Origin: Gorsachius magnificus
Lineage: Eukaryota > Chordata > Aves > Pelecaniformes > Ardeidae
Direction: 5' to 3'
Assembly: GCA_034008185.1 (NCBI GenBank)
Contig: CM067082.1
Coordinates: 158,231,895-158,295,894 of the forward strand
DNA length: 64,000 bases
The position numbers and the translations under genes are program-made. Positions 26,401-35,880 of the stretch are shown piece by piece; position 1 is the stretch's first letter, and the number at the start of each line of letters is the position of its first letter. A model generated the notes under the pieces. It did no database searches. It was not told where the DNA came from and saw nothing but the letters and a program-made list of their open reading frames with translations.

Positions 26401-27741
26401 TGTAAAACAAGGCTTTTAGCCTGTTTCCAGCTTATCACAAAGACAGAACCACCTGAAAGCCCACTGCTAATGAGAGATCTGAAATTTGGTAAAAAGGGCC
26501 TTGCCAGTGGGTAGAGAAGGCCAGATACCTGACAGCAACAGTTCCCCATTCAGCCCTGGTGAGTGCTTAAACAGTATCTGTTTCTGAAGAAACCGTGTTT
26601 GCTTGGCACCGCTTCCCACTGACAGGACCCTCAAAAATCTGCACTGCAAAAGTAAAGATCGCCCTGGCTCCACGCTGCCAGTTTCCCTTTTTCTGCAAAG
26701 CAGAATAGAGGCCTCGTTAGACAGAACTTGCTTCTAATTTCATCATGCGGGCCCACAGAAGACTTCTAGCCTCTGTGGATTTGGATCATGAAGAGTCTGA
26801 CAGCAACTCAGCTCCTCCGGTTATCACACGAGATAGCACAAACCTGTAAGGTGGTGAAATGTCCTCTTGGAAAGAAATATATGTATGCGCACACACACAA
26901 AAGGGCTCTGGTTCCAGTTAGTTCTACAGTTCTTTAGTAGCAGAACCCAGTGCTCCAGTCAAATAATGAACACCTGCAGAGACCCACCCTGTTTAATTCT
27001 CCCAAACCTGCTTCACAGAGTCAACGGTTTGATTTTAAAATCTTACTCTAATTTAAAAACTGTTCTTCAGAACTACACAGGGATGTCAAATTTACCCCAA
27101 TTACCAGATCTACAGGTATCATCTGTTATTCCCTGAGCTGGGGAGGAGGAACGACTCGTGTCAGACAGGCACTGTGGTAAGTGGCGCTCATTCTACTGGG
27201 GGGCGAGAGGGGGGAAAGGAAACGCTCAGGTAAGTTTGTCCCTGTAAAGAACAGGAATGTTTCTTAATGCAGATCCATTTAAGCGGGGTGATGAAAATGA
27301 ACGTCACCTCCAAAGGGATATATAGCAAAAGCAGAACTTAACTAACAAGCCCTACATCTGCCGATAGCTAGTTCAGCAGAAAACCTGCCCTCTGAACCAA
27401 AGACTAACTTGGATTTTCAGACTTTGATTACAACTACAGAAGAGGAATGAGTCACAGGAATCTTTGCTTTTGCTTTGAGTATTAATTATTGACAAAACCA
27501 GATCTGCCATGTCTTGTCTGCAGGTGGCTTTGAAAATAGCATCTGCACAAAATACATCCAAGGTTAAAGACAGAATACGTTCAAACAACCTACAACAGAT
27601 GCTCCAGTGGCTGCGCTACCTGATCCTTGAACCCTGACCTTTCTAGAACAGGAGAAACACCTGCATGTTAAATGTTGTCCCATTGACCAAGAACCAGAAC
27701 TGATGCTGTGTAAATTGTGGACCATGCTGTTTATTTCAGAT

Positions 27742-27773
<32 letters not shown>

Positions 27774-30700
27774 GCAGCTATCTGAACACAAAGATGGTCA
27801 AGTTCTACTGAGGCATGGGGGAGGAAAACGAGAACAACTGAGTTAATTTCTTCTGCAGCAGAGTTTTACAAGCTTTCCTCAATTCTGGGCGCACACAGGT
27901 GCAGAAGAAGAGAAGACTGTTTAACCTCTCTCCCTTTCAAGAATTCAGGATGTAGGATCCACCCTTGTTTGCTTTAACAATATGATGTCTCCATTAACCA
28001 TGTGTAAAGCTGAAGAATACAGAATGCTTCCTTTTTTGCTTTACCACCTTCTCCTTTTTCCACCCACGTCTTCAGGGGCAGGGACTAACCTTCTCAGCAA
28101 CACCGAGGATGGTGTTGGCTCCTTCCCTGTTGATAAAAGTCAGTATGAAACCACTGGATTCACTTGTGTATCATCTTCTCTCCTTAGAAAGACCTGCAGT
28201 TCGTTGACGCTTGTTTCAGACATTAATTCGTATTACTACACAATTGGTCTCTCACCAATCATGTTGGACAGAAACATTGCCTAAATGAACTTCTACCCTG
28301 AAGCTGGGCCTCGATTTTTTTCCACCAGCTTCTTCCTCCAAATTTCAGCACATTTCTCTCTCATTTTTGCGGGACAGTGGCTGAGATGAAATCGGTGAGA
28401 TCTGTCCTAAGAAAATGGAACGCTTCTGAAAAGCACAAATTCAATTCCAGCAGTAAATTGGTGCGAAAGACCATTACTCAGAGTCCTCACAATACAACTG
28501 CAGGAAAAAACGCAGATGTGACACTTGGTGGCCCATCAGCAAGTTCCTCCTCCCCAGCCAACAGAAAGCTTCCACAGGAGGTGGCCATCCCACGGCTCCG
28601 GTAAGCGATGGTATGTGGCCGCTCCTGTGGACAGCACCCAACCCACATGGTGTGCTGAACACACCCCACAGCTGCCAGTTTTGCATTCTGGAAGGCTATT
28701 CAGATGGATGTCATTTAAAATAAATATACCTACAGCTAGCTGTGCTGGCTCAGACCAAGGGTCCATCTGCCCAGCAGCCAATTTCTTACAGCAGCCAATA
28801 GCAGACATCTAGGAAAGAGTAGAAGAACAGGGCAAGCATATAATGCATGAAGTGCCCACCACAGGACATAGTTCCAGGACTTAAAAGTCAACCTAACGTG
28901 AGTTAGTATATTAGCTAAAAAACTCATTTTTCCAAATAATTGCTACAATACTTTTGAAGTTTCCTGCCCCACCCCATAGACAGCCAGCAGCCATCAAGAT
29001 GACTGTAGATGGCTTCTGGTTTCCTGTTATTTCATACCATTTTATATACTCAGGCACCCTGATTAAAAAAAGAAATTACAGTCCTTTTGTTGGCCTTGGC
29101 ACCCTGCACCCCCCCCCCAAAATGATAAATCTTTACTAGATCTGATGAAAAGACTCGTTTAGAAGGATTATAGTGCAGCACAGTCTGAAAATCTACTGAG
29201 TATCTTGGTCCAGGTCATAGTCCCTACCCACTTGTTAAGGGATTAGCATTCAACAGCTATAGTTGCATAAGCCACAGAGCTAACAACTGCGTGCAGCCAG
29301 ACACCACAAATATCAGATTATTCCACCCAGAGCAAACAAGGAGAAGGCATCTCTGACTTCTGAGGATATTTATCAAGTGCTCGCTGTAGTGAGCAGCCCC
29401 TGAATGTGAGCTCTGGCAAGAAAATACCCAAATTATAGTACAAGCCAAGGAAGCCTGAAATAAAAGATACTTGGTAATGTAGCTTCATTGGAAGTGGACA
29501 TAATAAGTTTTATTTCTTGTTTTAAATGAATGAATAATAGGTGGACTGCAACTGCAAAGCTACCCAGCCTGAAGCAAACAGGAATTACTCTCGAATCACT
29601 TGATAGCAAGGATGTGTGTTCCCTTTAGCACCACTTCCTTTGTCAGCTTGGAAAAAAACAGAAGATGGAAGGAAAAAAGCATATGGGGGGGGAAGGGGAG
29701 ACTCCTCACACCTTGATAAATCAAGACGACTTACACTAGAGAAACTGAAAAGGGAACTTAAAAACATTTCTCCTAAGTCATTTCGCCTGTCACAGCTCTG
29801 TTAGAAACTTCATCAGCAGAATAAAAAGCACAGAGAGTGACAGTTGAGGCTGGAAGGCAGCTCTGGAGATCAGCAAGGCTAAAACCACTCAGGGCCAGGC
29901 CAGCCTCAGCAGGTGGCTCAAGGCTGTGTCCAGGTGGCTTCTGAGACCTCCAAGGATGGAGCCTCCACCACCTCTCTGGGATACCTGCACCAATGGTTAA
30001 CAACCTTAAAGTAAAAAATTGTTTTCTTGTATGTAAACAGAATCTCCTGTGCTACAGTTTGTGCCCTTTGCCTCCTGCCCTGTCACTGGATGGGAAGTCG
30101 GGCTCCATGCTCTTTACACCCTCTCTTCATGTATTCATATACGGTGAGGAGATCCCCCCGAGCCTTCTCCAGGCTGAACAGTCCCAGCTCTGTCAGCTTT
30201 TCCTCACAGCAGAGATGTTCCAGGCCCTTCATCATCTTCGTGGCCCTTCACTGGACTTGCTCCACTAACTCCACATCCTTTTACTGGGGAGCCCAGCACT
30301 GGACCCAGCGCTCCAGATGTGGCCTCACCAGTGCTGCGCCAAAGGGAAGGCTCGCCTCCCTCGACCTGCTGGAACACTCTCCTAAGGCAGCCCAGGATGC
30401 TGTGGGCCCCTCTGCTACGAGGGCACAGAGTGGTTCCTGCCCAGCGTGGTGTCCACCGGCACCCCCAGGACCTGCTCTGCAAAGCTCTTTTCCAGTGAGC
30501 TGACCCCCAGTCTGTACAGATGCCTGGGGTTATTCTTCCTTTTACATTTCCTTGTGTTGAACTTCATGAGGTTCCTCTCTGCCCATGCAGCCAGTGTATC
30601 AGCTACTCTTTCCATTTTTCATCCAGTTTATATCATCTGCAAACTCACTGAGGGTGCAGTCTGCTCCACCATCCAGGTCAACAAGGAAGAAGCCAGATCT

Positions 30701-32935
30701 CAGGCTCAAACTAAGAGGAAGACCTGAAGACCTCAACCCAAAACTAAACTGCTGATAAATATCTCAGTATCCTGTGCACGGATATCCCATTGGAGTTCAG
30801 TCTTACCACACTGAAATGCTCAAGTGTAGAAGGGCTGTGCTCTGGAATAGTTTTGACCTAGTTAGTAATGCCACTTCTCAAGCCAGAATTAACACCTAGT
30901 TAATACCAGTTAATACAGAGCAGCTCAGAACAGGAACTGAAACATCCCCAAAATTGCTTCCAAAGAGGGAGCACTTTAGCCACACTTCCAATTTTTTTGC
31001 CAAGGTACTCTTGCTCTCAAAGGGTGTCACAGTATTTTTACAACCCTGTCTCTCCTAAGGCCATTATTTGCTTTTCTAATGGGTTCCTGAAACTCATTAA
31101 AGAAAACATAGACTGTTCACTTTATGCCTGATGATGTCTTGGGACAAATTTCTGCAGCCTGAAGGTAACCAATAACTGCAGAGTCCTCAAATACCGGCAC
31201 TGAGCAACGCAGACACTTCCACAAATACACAGTTCCCAGCAGCAAATCTGCCAAAGACAACTTGGTTTGAAGCTTCAGGGATTTAGTGGAAACACCTCAA
31301 TTCACACTGCCCTAAAAAAGTGACTACGAAGCCAGGACAGATACAAATCCTGACCTCGTGGGAACAAGGTTCCCCAGAAGAATGGGGACAGCTGCTAGTA
31401 ATCCTAGATCAGATTTCCTCCTGTCCAGGAAATCCTAAATTTAAGAAAGGGAGCAAGCATGCAGTTTTCATTTTGATCCCTCCCAAAATGCAACATTTGT
31501 ACGGATAAACATTTCATACTGAAGCAGTTGTCTTGCATTCCCGCATTCAGCTCCAGGCAACAGCACCTGAAAAATAACTGAAGATTGGAGCCTAATACCA
31601 CTGGCAGCTCTGAGAAGCAATCAGCTCAGAGAAGCAATTAGCAAGGCAGAGCGCTGCGGCGTGGTTCCACTCGTGGTGGAACTCTCTTTTAGCCAACGCA
31701 GGGCTGACACCGCAGCATCCAGCAAAGCTGAAGTCAAAAGACAGAGCTGCTACTTGCAACCATATTAACAAAGATAAACAGAATGTAGAATCCACTGGCT
31801 TGGACCTTGTAGAAGCTTTGTATTTCTACAGAACAAGAGATCTGCAAACAAAACTATTACCATTGACAGTTACAAGAATTCATATGAAGCAGTGCAAAAT
31901 CAGGGAAGCAACCCCTGGGTTGCTGCTCACAACCTCGAAGGGTCACAGGCACGAGAAGTGATCTCACAGGTTTTCAATACATGAAAATAATCATTTCCAT
32001 AATCTTTTAACAGTAGATGTGAAAGAAGCCCGTCTTATCGTCAGCGATGTTCAAAGAAAAAAATTATGTCTGTATCTATATCAACACAGGTGGAGCTTTT
32101 CTAAAAGCAGAGGACTAGAGTACATCATCTCACAGGGTTTATTTTGACCAAAAGAGACAAGATACTTGAAATTAAAACCTTGGCAAAAGAATCTGTCTGT
32201 GCATGTCTGTCTGCACAAACCTGAGCGTAAAAGTTTTCTCGACTCCAGCAGTAAGAATGCCTCCCTGGAAATTATTAAGAGGCCGATGCAACACTTCTGA
32301 GGATGAAAATATATTAATCTGGATACACCTTGCGGCTGAGAGTCCATAAGGACAGTAGGGAGTTTGTAAGAACCACCACACATGCATGCCAAGGCAAGGG
32401 CTGAAAAGAAGAGTACAAGCTTCAGGGAGAACAGAATAGGCAAGCATGGAGGGAGATAGAGATCAACTTTCCTTCTCCCCGTTTTTAATTCATGGTTTTG
32501 GAGTCCACCACCAGGTGTTTGGGGATTACTTTTATTTATTGCTTTACTTCACTTATTCAATTAGTTTTCACTATTTACTTATTAAACCACACAAAGATAC
32601 TTCATCCCTGTCTTTTCTTCTGTCCCACAAAACAACATGACAAAAATCTATTGGGTTTAAAAAAAAAAAAAAAAAAACAAAAAAAAAAAAAAAAAACCAC
32701 AAACTTCTGGGACAGCTCACCAGACAGGGAAACCTGAACACGTTCATGGCGTTGCTATGAAAACCCCACAAAGCAGCAGCACCCCGTGACACCAAGTACT
32801 TTGCGTCACTTACCAGCAGGCCAGAATACAGAGTCCAGTAAAGAGGATGATGGGAATGGGGTAGGAAGCACACAACAGCCCGTGGTTGTAGAATGCCCGC
32901 GATATCCTCTCGCGCAGTTTTTCAGTCAGGGTCAT
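2393..32935 (-). CDS. SCAP: SCAP, codons 1-415 in nine coding exons (3' part outside window)
   Basis: SCAP is the polytopic ER membrane escort that binds SREBP and carries it in COPII vesicles to the Golgi when sterol is low. Nine exons with GT/AG borders, read right to left, sum to 122+130+158+221+106+173+127+113+95 = 1245 nt with no stop or frame break. The product matches mammalian SCAP along its length. Parts seen: a cytosolic N-tip, TM1 (about 19-40), the large luminal loop 1 (about 46-269), then TM2 to TM5 of the sterol-sensing domain. Residues Y234, N263 (in NCT), Y298 and L315 fall at the same numbers as in mammals. An in-frame TGA lies 15 nt before the start codon. The sterol-sensing domain end, the MELADL Sec24 site and the WD40 repeats are left of base 1. 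Identification is very secure; exact exon edges are read by eye. Confidence 0.97.
2488..3385 (-). other. SCAP: SCAP intron between coding exons 8 and 9
   Basis: About 0.9 kb of unique intronic sequence. No repeat or RNA gene recognised. Confidence 0.85.
3386..3498 (-). CDS. SCAP: SCAP coding exon 8 (codons 346-383 plus 1 nt)
   Basis: Acceptor CTCTAG, then [37 protein letters not shown]. Donor AAG|GTATGC. It encodes TM4 of the sterol-sensing domain and the following loop. Of two overlapping AG acceptors, only 3499/3498 keeps the frame (Gly346, then Glu347). Confidence 0.96.
3499..8550 (-). other. SCAP: SCAP intron between coding exons 7 and 8
   Basis: About 5 kb. Apart from the CR1 at 7722-8270 I recognise nothing in it. 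The open frames here lack family resemblance and cross no plausible splice sites. Confidence 0.85.
7722..8270 (-). mobile_element. CR1 LINE, 5'-truncated, young subfamily
   Basis: Reads in CR1 sense on the minus strand: a short ATTCTATG-type tail at 7722-7740, the 3' UTR block (GGCTGGGGACTCGACCCC on plus), then the end of the ORF2 region. It is truncated near CCCAGCACAGGGG at 8270 and lies about 280 nt downstream of SCAP coding exon 7. It closely resembles the copy at 20826. Confidence 0.92.
8551..8677 (-). CDS. SCAP: SCAP coding exon 7 (codons 304-345 plus 2 nt)
   Basis: Acceptor TTTCAG, then [40 protein letters not shown]. Donor GG|GTATGT. It encodes TM3 of the sterol-sensing domain. Leu315, a known sterol-resistance site, is conserved. 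Confidence 0.96.
8678..9378 (-). other. SCAP: SCAP intron between coding exons 6 and 7
   Basis: About 0.7 kb of unique sequence. Nothing further recognised. Confidence 0.85.
9379..9551 (-). CDS. SCAP: SCAP coding exon 6 (codons 246-303 plus 1 nt)
   Basis: Acceptor ATCTCAG, then [20 protein letters not shown]. It contains the N263 glycosylation sequon (NCT), then [20 protein letters not shown] and TM2 ending AYIYFST. Tyr298, a site of sterol-resistance mutation in mammals, is conserved. Donor choice: C|GTAGGT keeps the frame (Arg304 by joining C to GG). The nearby AG|GTTTGT would shift it. Confidence 0.94.
9902..10438 (-). mobile_element. CR1 LINE, 5'-truncated, with internal C/G homopolymer
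   Basis: Same subfamily and orientation as 7722-8270, starting with an AGAATCACAGAATTG tail and the shared 3' UTR. It runs further 5' than 7722 (GCTGGCCACACCACTCCTGAT, matching the copy at 20826). Between about 10196 and 10270 the expected CR1 sequence is missing and replaced by long C and G runs. Confidence 0.9.
10212..10269. repeat. C/G homopolymer palindrome
   Basis: A run of about 22 C, then 13 G, then 10 C, flanked by CCCCGGGG-type blocks, inside a CR1 copy. Sister copies carry roughly 200 bp of ordinary CR1 sequence here. Its form suggests a consensus or assembly failure over a GC-rich stretch. Confidence 0.85.
11089..11194 (-). CDS. SCAP: SCAP coding exon 5 (codons 211-245 plus 2 nt)
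   Basis: Acceptor TTGCAG, then [20 protein letters not shown] and VVSYTVTL. Donor CAG|GTAAGG. It holds Tyr234, a loop 1 residue reported in mammals to be needed for the contact with loop 7. The Tyr falls exactly at codon 234 here. Confidence 0.95.
11195..12653 (-). other. SCAP: SCAP intron between coding exons 4 and 5
   Basis: About 1.5 kb. It holds an old CR1 piece at about 11300-11480; nothing else is recognised. Confidence 0.8.
11300..11480 (+). mobile_element. Old CR1 LINE fragment
   Basis: Plus-strand CR1-like wording: GGTGCCCAGTGATAGGACAA, GAGGCAATGGGC, then an AAACACAAGAAACAT-type block, all typical of the segment just after the CR1 ORF. Neither end is sharp and no tail is present. 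Confidence 0.65.
12654..12874 (-). CDS. SCAP: SCAP coding exon 4 (codons 137-210 plus 1 nt)
   Basis: Acceptor TTTCAG, then [37 protein letters not shown] and [14 protein letters not shown]. Donor AAAG|GTAACA. It continues luminal loop 1. This is the longest visible coding exon at 221 nt. Confidence 0.96.
12875..16596 (-). other. SCAP: SCAP intron between coding exons 3 and 4
   Basis: About 3.7 kb. The right half contains a diverged CR1 relic (15340-16345). I see nothing in the left half. Confidence 0.8.
15340..16345 (+). mobile_element. Ancient CR1 relic, sense strand
   Basis: Diverged but in CR1 order: AAAGCTTTTGATGCAGCACC (the KAFDA motif of reverse transcriptase) at about 15365, GTGCAAGACCATGCACTTGG further on, TACAGTTCTAATCTCCCACG at about 15912, AACCAGGATGACAAATG, then a GAAGGGATTAGATGA block. 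It is full of stops and small gaps. It may begin as early as 14880. Confidence 0.6.
16597..16754 (-). CDS. SCAP: SCAP coding exon 3 (codons 85-136 plus 2 nt)
   Basis: Acceptor CACAG, then [15 protein letters not shown] and [12 protein letters not shown]. Donor AG|GTAATT. It encodes a highly conserved stretch of luminal loop 1. The last two bases start split Ser137. Confidence 0.96.
16755..18554 (-). other. SCAP: SCAP intron between coding exons 2 and 3
   Basis: About 1.8 kb. Apart from the A-rich simple repeat at 17600-17637, nothing is recognised. Confidence 0.85.
17600..17637. repeat. A-rich (AAACC)n simple repeat
   Basis: A nine- to ten-base A run followed by irregular AAACC/AAACA units. 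Confidence 0.8.
18555..18684 (-). CDS. SCAP: SCAP coding exon 2 (codons 41-84)
   Basis: Acceptor ATAG, then [18 protein letters not shown], ending at ERPDW with donor GTGAGT. This is the start of luminal loop 1. The proline-rich acidic stretch in its second half is the least conserved part of the visible protein. The exon ends in phase 0, with Trp84 last. Confidence 0.94.
20826..21707 (-). mobile_element. CR1 LINE, longest young copy in SCAP introns
   Basis: Starts with CACAGAATCCCAGAATGG, shares the 3' UTR of the 7722 and 9902 copies, then continues 5' through the C-terminal reverse-transcriptase region (CCAGGTCCCTCTGCAG and GCTGGTGTCCCTGCAAAC). The coding frame is broken by C runs and small indels. 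A 351-codon antisense-type open frame over it reflects base composition, not a gene. Confidence 0.9.
21850..22100 (+). mobile_element. Old CR1 LINE fragment, plus strand
   Basis: GCCTGGAGGAGACTGAGGAG opens the typical block after the CR1 ORF. TTAGATATAAGGAAAAAAAA and ACACTGGAAAAGGGACC follow in CR1 order. It lies head-to-head beside the young copy ending at 21707. Confidence 0.7.
22295..22985 (-). mobile_element. Old CR1 LINE fragment covering part of the reverse transcriptase
   Basis: Minus-strand order is CR1 3' UTR, then C-terminal RT. Plus-strand landmarks are CAGAATTTCCCATCTGTCCA, CTCCTCAGCCTCTCCGC, then CAGGTGCAGGACTCTGCATT and CATCCGGGTCATAAACAGC. Frames are broken throughout. Confidence 0.75.
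24572..24792 (+). mobile_element. CR1 LINE 3' end
   Basis: TTAGACATTAGGAAGAAATT, GAGGCACTGGAAGGGGTTGC, AAGGTCCCTTCCAACTC, ending TGTGATTCTG. It belongs to a different subfamily from the 7722/9902/20826 set. Confidence 0.9.
25607..25712 (+). mobile_element. CR1 LINE 3' terminal fragment
   Basis: GATGTCCCTGCTCACTGCAG, GGTTGGACTAGATGGCCTC, CCCTTCCAACCC, then ATTCTGTGATTCTATGAT. About 100 bp. Confidence 0.88.
27741..27773. repeat. T8-A25 homopolymer
   Basis: Eight T followed by about 25 A. No clear retrocopy precedes it. Confidence 0.85.
28735..28810 (+). mobile_element. Probable ancient CR1/L3-like fragment
   Basis: TGTGCTGGCTCAGACCAAGG followed by GTCCATCTGCCCAGCAGCC is the hallmark phrase of an old sauropsid CR1-type 3' end. 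Short and diverged. Confidence 0.45.
29838..30690 (-). mobile_element. Old CR1 LINE fragment
   Basis: Minus-strand CR1: GGATGGAGCCTCCACCACC, CTTCTCCAGGCTGAACAGTC, CCTTCACTGGACTTGCTCCA, ACTTCATGAGGTTCCTCTC and ATCATCTGCAAACTCACTGA on plus, which is the expected 3'-to-5' order up to the FADD region of RT. The 3' terminus is decayed. Confidence 0.85.
32659..32696. repeat. A-rich homopolymer
   Basis: Nearly pure A interrupted by one C. About 120 nt downstream of the SCAP start-codon exon, inside the intron. Confidence 0.85.
32814..32935 (-). CDS. SCAP: SCAP coding exon 1 (codons 1-40 plus 2 nt)
   Basis: Begins at ATG with [19 protein letters not shown] and continues into the first membrane span ([20 protein letters not shown]). 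The donor reads TG|GTAAGT. The N-tip is amphipathic and cytosolic, and TM1 anchors the luminal loop that follows. The split codon is Cys41. This is the natural start: the reading matches the mammalian N-terminus and is preceded by an in-frame stop. Confidence 0.96.
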
Positions 32936-33036
32936 CCTCAACTGTCGTCACCTAGTTGCCATCCCGGGATACATCAGGGGGTCGGGCAATTCCAGCATGT
33001 GCAACCTTCAGCAAAGGCACTTTATCCAGCTAGAAA
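32936..33036 (-). other. SCAP: SCAP 5' UTR part of the start-codon exon
   Basis: On the minus strand a strong acceptor (a T/C tract then CAG, intron side 33037 upward) precedes 101 nt of leader that run into the ATG at 32935. A second AG lies nearer the ATG but has a much weaker pyrimidine tract. The start context has A at -3. The in-frame TGA at 32948-32950 closes the frame upstream. Confidence 0.65.
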
Positions 33037-33905
33037 CTGGAAAGAAAGCAAGCTCGTGAGAAAAATAAATAAAAGGCAAATAAACATTACCAACTTGTTT
33101 TAGAAAGGCCCTCCGGCATTGTACCTCCTCAGAAGAAAAAGGAGAAGAAGACACCACACACCAAGCGCTTGTTATGAGCCTACAGGCAATTTGATCAAAT
33201 TATCGGTTTTTGCCTAAGGGAAGGAAGGGCAGCAAACATAAGCAGAGACTGAACAGCAGCTGAACAGACGTCCCACACCGCTGCCGTGAGCTGCTGGTCA
33301 GAGAGAACACGCCGGAACAGAGCTAGGAACCAAACCGCCTGAAAGGAAGGAAGAAAAGGAGCTCAGCAGTAAAAGAATTAAGCCGTACTCCAAGGAGATG
33401 CCAAAATGCCAATTAGAAAAGAAGGATTGAGGCTAGCTGTCAGCAACGTGGTCTTAAGGGAAGTGCTCTTGGACACCGACTGAAGCACTTTCAGTGCTTT
33501 AACTATTAGCAACACACCAGTAATGAGAGAAGAGACCAGAACAGGCTTTACAGCTAAGACAATCTCTAAAGAAAGTTATTTTTGCATGGGGAATGAGGGA
33601 GGGAAGAGTAAGTAGCCACAGTTCAGAGGACGAAGCCAGAGTACGCTACACAGTAAAATAAACTAATGCAGATACTTCTCATCAAAACGTATTTTGACTT
33701 GACTGTAAGACTTATGACTGGGCTGTTTACCAAGTGCAAAGTGAACTGCAGATGTCAGAACTGGGCCACTTAAACTTGCAATTTGATTTACAAAGTATAA
33801 AAAATTCAATATAAAAGTCCCAAGAAAAGGTTAAGATAATAGATTAAAATAAAGCACAAACCAAATTTCTAGGAAAGATGGAGCAGAAGAAACCTACCCT
33901 CTAAC

Positions 33906-33923
33906 TTTTTTTTTTTTTTTTTT
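33906..33923. repeat. T homopolymer
   Basis: A run of 18 T, with a second run of about 12 T near 33992. Confidence 0.8.
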
Positions 33924-35771
33924 AAAATCTCAGGCTAAATGCAAAGCATGTGATTCACAGTGGTGTTCTGAGAAGTGAAAGGCAAGATAGATTTTTTTTT
34001 TTTTGTACAGTTCAAAGCTATCATTACCCAAGATGTTTATATTTTCAGCAGAGAGAAAATAAATACATTTTTCCTGGCTTCTCCAGAATAAGATTGGGAC
34101 AATAAGAGACGCAAAGCATATGAAAGAAGTCATTTTGTCCACAGGAAAAAGCCCTTTAATGATTGCGCCAGAGAATTCAATGTCAGACCTAACCCCAGGC
34201 TACCCCATTAAAACCAGCTGGTCCATCTGATATTTGGAACTCCTCACCTTCACCATCTTAAACATAAAGAATACTAGAGGAGAAGGTCCAATAGGTTCAC
34301 GCAGGTAAGAAATTCATTAAGGGTTTTTGTACCTATCTGGCTTAGGAATTCTGTAAGCCTTAAATATTTAAGAAGCTGGGGAGGTATCACAGGTGCTGGT
34401 TTGTGTTATATTCTTTCCTAAGCATCCACTTTCAGCTAGATGGGAGAGAGCATACAGGGGAAGACAAACCCTAAGCACAGCCATTATGCTTTTAATTTCA
34501 GATGAAATTCTATTTAATGCCCACAGGGCTATTTTACAATGGTCTACCTATCTTTTTCCCCTCAGTAATGCAACTAAAAATAATCAGATTTTGAGCAACA
34601 GAAGCACCAGTATATTGGCCTAATGACCAAATGGAAAACCCAGATAAATATTTTTGCTCGTACCTTTTAGCAAGGCGCTACATCTTTCTGTAAGAATCAA
34701 TATCACTTTCTTAGCTGTAGGCAATTTCAGTTTACCTGTAGTCCAACACCAGCACGAACGCTCCAGGATTTTGGGAGAGGGGAGGGATGAGAAGTGTCCT
34801 CTTACTGCCTGGAGACTTGCAATGCAAGGGGTAAGGCCGACAAGCCAGCCAAAATGCTATACGTCGTGTTCATGCAGAATAGAAAGGTTTTGTCTTAGTC
34901 ACACAGACAAGCTAAAATATCATACCCCGCAAAGGAACAGACACACGGCACGTAAGAATATGCCTAGGAGTTGTAGCGATTACATCAGGAAAAGCTCGAT
35001 TTTTAACCTTTAGCTTGTTTTGGTCCAGTGGCAAATACGACCTGTTCAAATCAAGTCCAAGGCAAATGTAAAAAAGACAATTAAAAAAATGTCAAAGGTG
35101 CACCGAAATCACCAGCAATGCAGACTTTCTATGCTCGGTATCAGGGAGAGAGCAGAAAAATGAACAGAAATTCAGAATTTCAATGACAAAGCCATCTTCC
35201 GGAGCTGTTCATAAAGTGGGGAATAACGCAGAAAATCCCTGCACACACAAGCCTGCTACTCAGAACAGCCCACTGAAAATAATAATCAAAAAATACCTTT
35301 CAGATATATGGCAGTAACCGAACTGAAAATGCAAAGTCTGTGTTACCAGAATGGGAAAGGAAGTTGCAAACAGGTATATTGGAACTGAAACATTTGGGCT
35401 TCATCCCACTGGTGATTTTTCTGAGACTGCTAAAGCTAGAAGGCATTATGCTGGGGCTCACAGACGGATCATAACCCTAATTTAAGGGGAGAAGACAAAA
35501 AGCAAATATTAAATAATCCTTAAAAGCAAAGCCAACACTGATCACACTGCAAAACCTCTGGTTTTCAGCACCCAGACTCCATGGCTGTCCCACTGCCACA
35601 GAAGATCTGATCCCTTGTGACAGGATGCAAGGTAACATGATTGCCCAGCCTAAGCAAGCGGCGGGGAAATTAATAAGCTTCCTATGAGCCCCATTTACAT
35701 TAGTAATAAAGTTTATGAATGCTGCGAGTGCAAGAATTGGAATTATGAGAAAAGCTTCAAGCATTAGAAGG

Positions 35772-35825
35772 CAGCTGACCTTGATGATCGTTGCAGGTCC
35801 CTTCCAGCTGAAATATTCTACTCTA
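35772..35825 (+). mobile_element. CR1 LINE terminal fragment
   Basis: TGACCTTGATGATCGTTGCA, GGTCCCTTCCAGCTGAAATA, then ATTCTACTCTATTCTA. Very short, only the 3' terminus. Confidence 0.6.
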
Positions 35826-35862
35826 TTCTAACTGGTCACAGAAGGAGGAGGGAGGGGGCAAA

Positions 35863-35880
35863 CCCCCCCCCCCTCCCCCC
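35863..35880. repeat. C homopolymer
   Basis: About 18 nt of C broken by one T, following a GGAGG-rich stretch. Confidence 0.75.

Larger units (their letters stand above)
18685..32813 (-). other. SCAP: SCAP intron between coding exons 1 and 2
   Basis: About 14.1 kb. It contains CR1 copies at 20826, 21850, 22295, 24572, 25607, 28735 and 29838, plus A-rich runs near 27749 and 32659. No exon-like conserved frame was seen on either strand. Stretches 18685-20825, 25713-28734 and 30691-32658 are unique sequence with no recognised feature. Confidence 0.8.

Noticed and set aside
27741..27773. Poly-A run as the tail of a processed retrocopy
   Set aside because: No intronless gene-like sequence precedes it on either strand.
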